The notes below the pieces were generated by a model that was not told the origin of the DNA, searched no databases, and was given only the letters and a program-made list of their open reading frames with translations. The translations under genes were made by a program, and so were the position numbers. From positions 1 through 10,378 of the forward strand of contig JAIPEK010000054.1 in assembly GCA_021737205.1 (NCBI GenBank): 10,378 bases of DNA, given 5' to 3'. This DNA is from Desulfarculaceae bacterium (lineage in GTDB: Bacteria; Desulfobacterota; Desulfobacteria; Desulfobacterales; Desulfobacteraceae). Below, piece after piece: positions 7,226-10,378 of this stretch; positions within the stretch are counted from its first letter, which is position 1, and every line of letters starts with the position of its first letter.

Positions 7226-8030
7226 AACTTATCCTTCCTGTTTTTCCCTGTCTTACTTCATTTACCATAATTTCGGCTGCCTTTTGAAGGTCGATTCGTC
7301 CTCCTTTCACAAGACATCCTCTTTTTTTTCCGATCAGACGGAGAACCTCGAGACCGTCACAAGCTGAAGCGTCGATTCCATACCGGTTTTCCAGGAGCCC
7401 GGGATACCGGTGGAGAAGATACCGGGCCAGAAAATCTCCGATGTCCGTGTAGTCGTAAGCGCTGTCAGAGACGGCGCCGCTGGCCGACAGAATATTCCCC
7501 CTTTCCGCGGGTTCCAGCACGGGCCATAAAATCCCGGGTGTATCGTATACATCCATCCGTTTCCCCACACAAAGCCGCTGGTTGTGTCGTGTTACAGCGG
7601 GAACGTTTCCCACCCGGGCCACCTTTTTGCCGGCAAGGGAGTTGATCAGTGTGGATTTGCCGGTATTGGGGATGCCCATAACGATCACCTTGAGTTTCTC
7701 CGCCCGGTTGATCGGTATCTCGGAGAGGCAGTATTCGGAAAGTTTCCGTATATCCCCGGAATCCAGCGCACTGATGGCAAAAGTTTTTTCCTCCAGCTTT
7801 TCATTGTAAAAAGAAAGCCATTCCGCGGTAACATCGGGGTCGGCAAGGTCGGATTTGTTCATCACTTTGATTTTTGCTACATGCCGGCAGATGGTCTCTG
7901 TATACGGATTGGTGCTTGAGAACGGAAGTCGTGCATCCATTATCTCGAGGACCAGGTTGGCTTTATTGACCGCTTTTTTGAGGATTTTCACCGACTCTCT
8001 CATGTGGCCGGGAAACCATTGTACGCTCAT
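7164..8030 (-). CDS. ylqF: Ribosome biogenesis GTPase YlqF/RbgA
   Basis: This 288-residue protein (B. subtilis RbgA has 282) has the circularly permuted GTPase order. 'WFPGHM' at 5-10 is followed by G4 NKSD (58-61), G5 'SA' (87-88), G1 'GIPNTGKST' (119-127), G2 Thr147 in 'VPAVTRHNQ', and G3 DTPG (163-166). The C-terminal helical domain (about 175-270) is the RNA-binding ANTAR-like part. RbgA-type GTPases bind the 50S precursor and are needed for late large-subunit assembly. No histidine stands directly after the G3 DTPG, as is usual for the HAS-GTPase group. The start ATG lies one base past the stop of the upstream small membrane protein gene and has only a weak purine-rich site (AAGAGAA), so translation is probably coupled. 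The 3' end carries the start of prc inside it in another frame. Confidence 0.95.
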   Translation of the reverse strand: MSVQWFPGHMRESVKILKKAVNKANLVLEIMDARLPFSSTNPYTETICRHVAKIKVMNKSDLADPDVTAEWLSFYNEKLEEKTFAISALDSGDIRKLSEYCLSEIPINRAEKLKVIVMGIPNTGKSTLINSLAGKKVARVGNVPAVTRHNQRLCVGKRMDVYDTPGILWPVLEPAERGNILSASGAVSDSAYDYTDIGDFLARYLLHRYPGLLENRYGIDASACDGLEVLRLIGKKRGCLVKGGRIDLQKAAEIMVNEVRQGKTGRISFEKPDDITQLEESGAEKLSH

Positions 8031-8031
8031 G

Positions 8032-8364
8032 CTATTCTCTTTTCTTCCGTTTTTTTCGCAGTCTTTTCAGTTCTTTTTCAATTTCTTTCATCCGCTTCTC
8101 ATCCGAAGGTTCGGGAAGCTTCCGGACTGAATTTTTCTCAGGAGCCGAAAGAGCGGTTTTTTTGCCCGGATTTTCCAGACCGTCTTCCTCTTTAGAAGAA
8201 AACAGGTACATTGCGGCAAAACAGACCGCGCCTGCGGCACTGCCGACAAATCCCCCGACAACGGCTGCCATGGCGATATACACAACAGAGTCGGTATATG
8301 CAATTCCCCATGCTGCTCCCGAGATGATTCCCATCATGAATATAGCCATAGCCGTTATGTACAT
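8032..8364 (-). CDS. Small two-helix membrane protein with basic tail, function unknown
   Basis: I do not recognise this 110-residue protein. It has two hydrophobic helices, about 3-22 and 29-54, both rich in Gly and Ala (GG and GxxxA-like spacing suggests close packing). A charged cytoplasmic tail follows, ending in a lysine/arginine/glutamate-rich coiled-coil-like helix (about 88-110, with 'KELKRLRKKRKK'). It is the first gene of the minus-strand series and ends one base before ylqF starts, which argues that it is real. The start is uncertain. The ATG at 8362-8364 has no ribosome binding site, and an in-frame stop lies two codons upstream. Later ATGs at codons 6, 10 and 11 are no better supported. 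The basic tail could touch nucleic acid, ribosomes or lipid head groups, but that is a guess. Confidence 0.7.
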   Translation of the reverse strand: MYITAMAIFMMGIISGAAWGIAYTDSVVYIAMAAVVGGFVGSAAGAVCFAAMYLFSSKEEDGLENPGKKTALSAPEKNSVRKLPEPSDEKRMKEIEKELKRLRKKRKKRE

Positions 8365-8505
8365 AATCTATAGGTAACACAATCTGACAAAAGTATAAAC
8401 CGTTTCCCTGATATCGGGGCGGGTTTATTTTTATGTGTTGACTTTCATTTTTGAATCTGAGAATATGCTTGTGTCTGTTATCCATAGATCATCAGGTAAA
8501 AAATT
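8365..8505. promoter_or_regulatory. Divergent intergenic region between the operon and the transglycosylase
   Basis: These 141 AT-richer bases separate the seven-gene minus-strand series from the plus-strand transglycosylase, so promoters for both should lie here. For the minus strand I see a TATACT box (revcomp of 8392-8397) without a good -35, and a TATAGA box (revcomp of 8367-8372). The second is so close to the first ATG that it would require a downstream start codon. A near-palindrome, CCCTGATATCGGGG, at 8406-8419 could bind a dimeric regulator. None of these is strong. Confidence 0.45.
8438..8466 (+). promoter_or_regulatory. Possible sigma-70 promoter for the transglycosylase gene
   Basis: TTGACT at 8438-8443 is a good -35 box. 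Seventeen bases later stands GAATAT (8461-8466), a weak -10 with three of six consensus positions. TATGCT at 8464 is a better box but with a 20-base spacer. The start codon is about 40 bases downstream, with AGG 9 bases before it. Confidence 0.35.
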
Positions 8506-9642
8506 ATGATTCGCTATTTCACCAAAGGCATTATTTCGCTCCTGTTTTTCGTTATTGTGGGAAGCAGCCCTTCATTTTCCAATAACCACGACACCACCAA
8601 AAATCCTGATACCCGGGCAGACAGCAATGTTGCAGTGAACCTGCCGTCGCTCGTGGATGCGGTCCGGTTTCCCGATGCCGTCACCCTCTGTGGCGTCCGC
8701 GTGCCCCTGGAGATCCAGGATGTAAGAGAACGCCTGGAAAAGGAGATGCTCCTTGCCCTCTGGGACCGTGCCCAGGTGATTTTGTGGCTGAAACGATCTT
8801 CCAAATATTTCCCCCACATGGAAAAGATCATCCGGGAAAAGAACGTCCCCCCTGATATCAAGTATATGGCGGTGGTGGAAAGCGCATTAAGGCCCCATGT
8901 CCGGTCCCACAGGGGGGCTGTGGGATTCTGGCAGTTTCTGCGGAGTACGGGCAAACGCTACGGTTTGCGAATCGATGCCCGAATCGACGAAAGGCGAAAC
9001 CTTTTCCGCTCCACAAAAGCGGCTTGTGATTTCCTGACCAACCTTCACGACAGATTCGACTCATGGCTTCTTGCCATGGCTGCTTACAACATGGGCGGCT
9101 ACAGCCTGTCCAAAAAAATCGACCGCCAGAAAACGGATGATTTTTTTACCCTGTATCTGCCGGCCCAGACCCAGCAGTATATTTTTAAGATCATTGCAGC
9201 CAAACTTATAATGGAGAATCCGGCGAAGTATGGATTTGCGTTTGAAGAGAACGATTATTATGAACCGTTCAGTTTTGACCGGGTGAATATTACCTCCTCC
9301 AGACAGATTCCCGTGACCCTGGTATCAGAGGCGGCCGGCATACCGTTCAAACAGGTCAAGGATATGAACCCGGAAATCCGGGGGGATTACTTGTCAAAAG
9401 GAGAGAACACGGTATTGATTCCGGACGGACGGGCCGAAGGGTTCAAAGAGAGATTCGCCTCCCTTTACGGAGAATGGGAAAAGAATAATTCCGGAAAGGT
9501 CCATATGGTGAAACGGGGCGAAAATCTTTCCCTGATTGCAAAGAAGTACCAGGTATCCCTTTCCGCACTTCTGCGCATGAACAATCTTTCAAGAAGGACT
9601 GTCATACACCCGGGAGACCGGCTTATTATCCAGGCGCCCTGA
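8506..9642 (+). CDS. MltD-like membrane-bound lytic transglycosylase with LysM
   Basis: This 378-residue secreted protein has a signal peptide (1-25, no lipobox cysteine) and a family 1 (SLT) lytic transglycosylase domain at about 105-235. A degenerate LysM-like segment (about 262-306) and a clear C-terminal LysM peptidoglycan-binding domain (332-376, 'VKRGENLSLIAKKYQVS') follow. The catalytic glutamate is Glu125 in 'VVESAL'; the supporting motifs are 'GAVGFWQF' (137-144) and 'AAYNMG' (192-197). The enzyme cleaves the MurNAc-GlcNAc bond to give 1,6-anhydromuropeptides in the periplasm. E. coli MltD (452 residues) is a lipoprotein with two LysM domains; this one is shorter, apparently not lipidated, and has one clear LysM. 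It stands divergent from the prc-containing operon and convergent with the next gene. ATG start at 8506 with AGG 9 bases upstream. Confidence 0.9.
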   Translation: MIRYFTKGIISLLFFVIVGSSPSFSNNHDTTKNPDTRADSNVAVNLPSLVDAVRFPDAVTLCGVRVPLEIQDVRERLEKEMLLALWDRAQVILWLKRSSKYFPHMEKIIREKNVPPDIKYMAVVESALRPHVRSHRGAVGFWQFLRSTGKRYGLRIDARIDERRNLFRSTKAACDFLTNLHDRFDSWLLAMAAYNMGGYSLSKKIDRQKTDDFFTLYLPAQTQQYIFKIIAAKLIMENPAKYGFAFEENDYYEPFSFDRVNITSSRQIPVTLVSEAAGIPFKQVKDMNPEIRGDYLSKGENTVLIPDGRAEGFKERFASLYGEWEKNNSGKVHMVKRGENLSLIAKKYQVSLSALLRMNNLSRRTVIHPGDRLIIQAP

Positions 9643-9650
9643 ATCCAACC

Positions 9651-9692
9651 GGAGACTGGAGACTCGAAACTTGAAATTGGAAACTTGAAATT
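9651..9692. repeat. Degenerate seven-base tandem repeat, left arm
   Basis: Six back-to-back heptads begin 9 bases after the transglycosylase stop. They are variants of N-G-A-R-A-Y-T: GGAGACT twice, then CGAAACT, TGAAATT, GGAAACT and TGAAATT. The strict 7-base period with drift at fixed positions shows a shared origin by tandem duplication rather than chance composition. The repeat is non-coding here. Confidence 0.85.
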
Positions 9693-9744
9693 GGGGAAAA
9701 AGGTAAGGTCGGGCATGAAGGCCAAATTTCCAATTTCCAATTTC
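9673..9744. terminator. Imperfect inverted repeat between convergent genes
   Basis: Bases 9673-9695 match the reverse complement of 9722-9744 at 20 of 23 positions, with a 26-base loop. Both arms are built of the heptad repeats. The position between two convergent genes suits a bidirectional transcription stop. However, the stem is AT-rich and no T-run follows, so a repeat-derived hairpin with no terminator role is equally possible. Confidence 0.45.
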
Positions 9745-9745
9745 T
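9725..9745. repeat. Degenerate seven-base tandem repeat, right arm
   Basis: Three heptads, AATTTCC, AATTTCC and AATTTCT, are the reverse complement type of the GGAAATT-like units of the left arm. They end two bases before the stop codon of the right-hand minus-strand gene. Confidence 0.8.
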
Positions 9746-9747
9746 AA

Positions 9748-10378
9748 CTATAAAACCGAGCCTTGTCTCTTGTTTCTTGTCTCAAGTCTCTTGTAAAGAT
9801 AGCGGTCAGAGACGAACAGGGCGGACAGGGTGAACAGGAGATCGATCAGCCGGGGGGTGGATATTGTCTGGTTGAACCCGCCGAGATGGGGTCCCGTTGA
9901 CAACGACAGGTTTTCCCGTCCCTTCCCGGTTTCATGGGCGGCAAGGTCCTTTTCCCCGATTCCCCTGGACAGAAGAAAGTTCCGGAAATGCTCCGTATCC
10001 ATCCGGTTCTGGTCCTCGATTCTCAAGACTTCTTCCATATGGCGATCCACTCCCATTTCCCGAATCAATTCTCCGGCAAGGAGTTTGATTTCTTCGGAAA
10101 ACCTGTTTTCCCGGGACCAACCCGCGAATGCGGCTCCGTAAGAGTGGATGATATCATGCAGGATGTTTTCCAGAAGTGCGGGATCGAAAAGGTGTCTGGC
10201 ATCCGCGGGAGCCCCTTGGGCATCATACCCCTTCAGTCCGGGATTGCGGTTTCTGAAAAAACTGCCCGCAACCAGGATCAGGCTCAAAAGGTGTTCCCCG
10301 ATGCAGCGCTTGAGGGTCCGGGTCCGGTCAACAAATTCGAGGTGTTCAAAATCCCGCAGACCGGAAAACGCGATATTC
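9748..10378 (-). CDS. Unrecognised protein, 5' end cut by the window edge
   Basis: The frame stays open from the right edge to a TAG at 9748-9750, giving at least 209 residues. A TTG at 10285-10287 could serve as a start, but the codons before it read as ordinary protein ('FEHLEFVDRTRTLKRCIGEH'), so I take the gene to continue past the window. I cannot name it firmly. Visible features are a hydrophobic stretch 'LLSLILVAGSFF', then 'GYDAQGAPADARHLFD', a mainly helical, charged region, and near the end 'GPHLGGFNQTISTPRLIDLLFTLSALFVSDRYLYKRL'. The 'DARHLFD' region recalls proteins labelled SidJ-related pseudokinases in Desulfobacterales, but this is a memory-based, weak suggestion. The last dozen residues (from about 'LETRNKRQG') are encoded by seven-base repeats and look like an added tail. 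It converges on the transglycosylase gene. Confidence 0.7.
   Translation of the reverse strand, partial: NIAFSGLRDFEHLEFVDRTRTLKRCIGEHLLSLILVAGSFFRNRNPGLKGYDAQGAPADARHLFDPALLENILHDIIHSYGAAFAGWSRENRFSEEIKLLAGELIREMGVDRHMEEVLRIEDQNRMDTEHFRNFLLSRGIGEKDLAAHETGKGRENLSLSTGPHLGGFNQTISTPRLIDLLFTLSALFVSDRYLYKRLETRNKRQGSVL
9762..9796. repeat. Seven-base repeat inside the 3' end of the right-hand gene
   Basis: CTTGTCT, CTTGTTT, CTTGTCT, CAAGTCT and CTTGTAA follow each other in a strict 7-base period. On the minus strand they read as AGACAAG-like units, related to the AGACT-bearing heptads beyond the transglycosylase stop. They lie within the coding frame of the minus-strand gene and supply most of its final residues before the stop at 9748. 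They are out of phase with the 9725-9745 heptads, with about 18 unrelated bases between. Confidence 0.8.

Larger units (their letters stand above)
189..8364 (-). other. Seven-gene overlapping operon
   Basis: Seven minus-strand genes run from the small membrane protein (8364) to the asparaginase-like protein (189) with no gap longer than one base. The junctions, in order, are a 1-base gap, a 62-base overlap (ylqF/prc), a 7-base overlap (prc/asmA-like) and three 4-base overlaps of the ATGA or TTGA kind. No terminator is visible inside. This predicts one transcript from the 8365-8505 region and coupled translation. Internal promoters cannot be excluded. Confidence 0.85.

Noticed and set aside
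8406..8419. Near-palindrome CCCTGATATCGGGG as a terminator
   Set aside because: There is no loop or T-run, and it lies between divergent genes where no transcript should end. At most it is an operator.

Overview
The window looks like bacterial chromosome from a Gram-negative of roughly balanced base composition. The best guess is a Desulfobacterota (sulfate-reducer-like, Desulfobacterales-type) lineage. The reasons are the envelope genes (Prc, AsmA-like protein, LysM transglycosylase), a stand-alone bacterial acyl-ACP thioesterase, and intergenic seven-base repeats of a kind I associate with these genomes. This placement is inference; the window has no rRNA or marker gene that proves it.

Layout. 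At the left edge (about 11-173, + strand) there is no gene but a strongly folded stretch that reads as a structured RNA: a closing stem around two branched hairpins. It resembles the IscB-associated HEARO/omega RNA, but no iscB gene is visible. From 189 to 8364 lies one tightly packed minus-strand gene series. In transcription order it holds a small two-helix membrane protein, the ribosome-assembly GTPase YlqF/RbgA, a tail-specific protease (Prc, S41), a 1074-residue AsmA-like protein, a FatA-type acyl-ACP thioesterase, RecX and a short single-domain asparaginase-like protein. Six junctions separate these seven genes. The first has a 1-base gap, and the other five overlap by 62, 7, 4, 4 and 4 bases, so co-transcription and translational coupling are very likely.

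A 141-bp intergenic region (8365-8505) separates this series from a divergent, plus-strand MltD-like lytic transglycosylase with a LysM domain (8506-9642). Its stop is followed by a convergent junction (9643-9747) full of degenerate seven-base repeats in inverted arrangement. Similar heptads run into the 3' end of the last gene, an unrecognised minus-strand protein cut off by the right edge.

How the genes may work together. Several products act in or across the envelope: Prc in periplasmic proteolysis, the AsmA-like protein in lipid transport or membrane homeostasis, the thioesterase in releasing fatty acids from ACP, and the transglycosylase in cutting peptidoglycan. YlqF and RecX serve ribosome assembly and RecA control, so the series is a mixed housekeeping operon rather than one pathway. 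I found no defence system, transposase gene or CRISPR array. The most unusual item is the structured RNA at the left edge.
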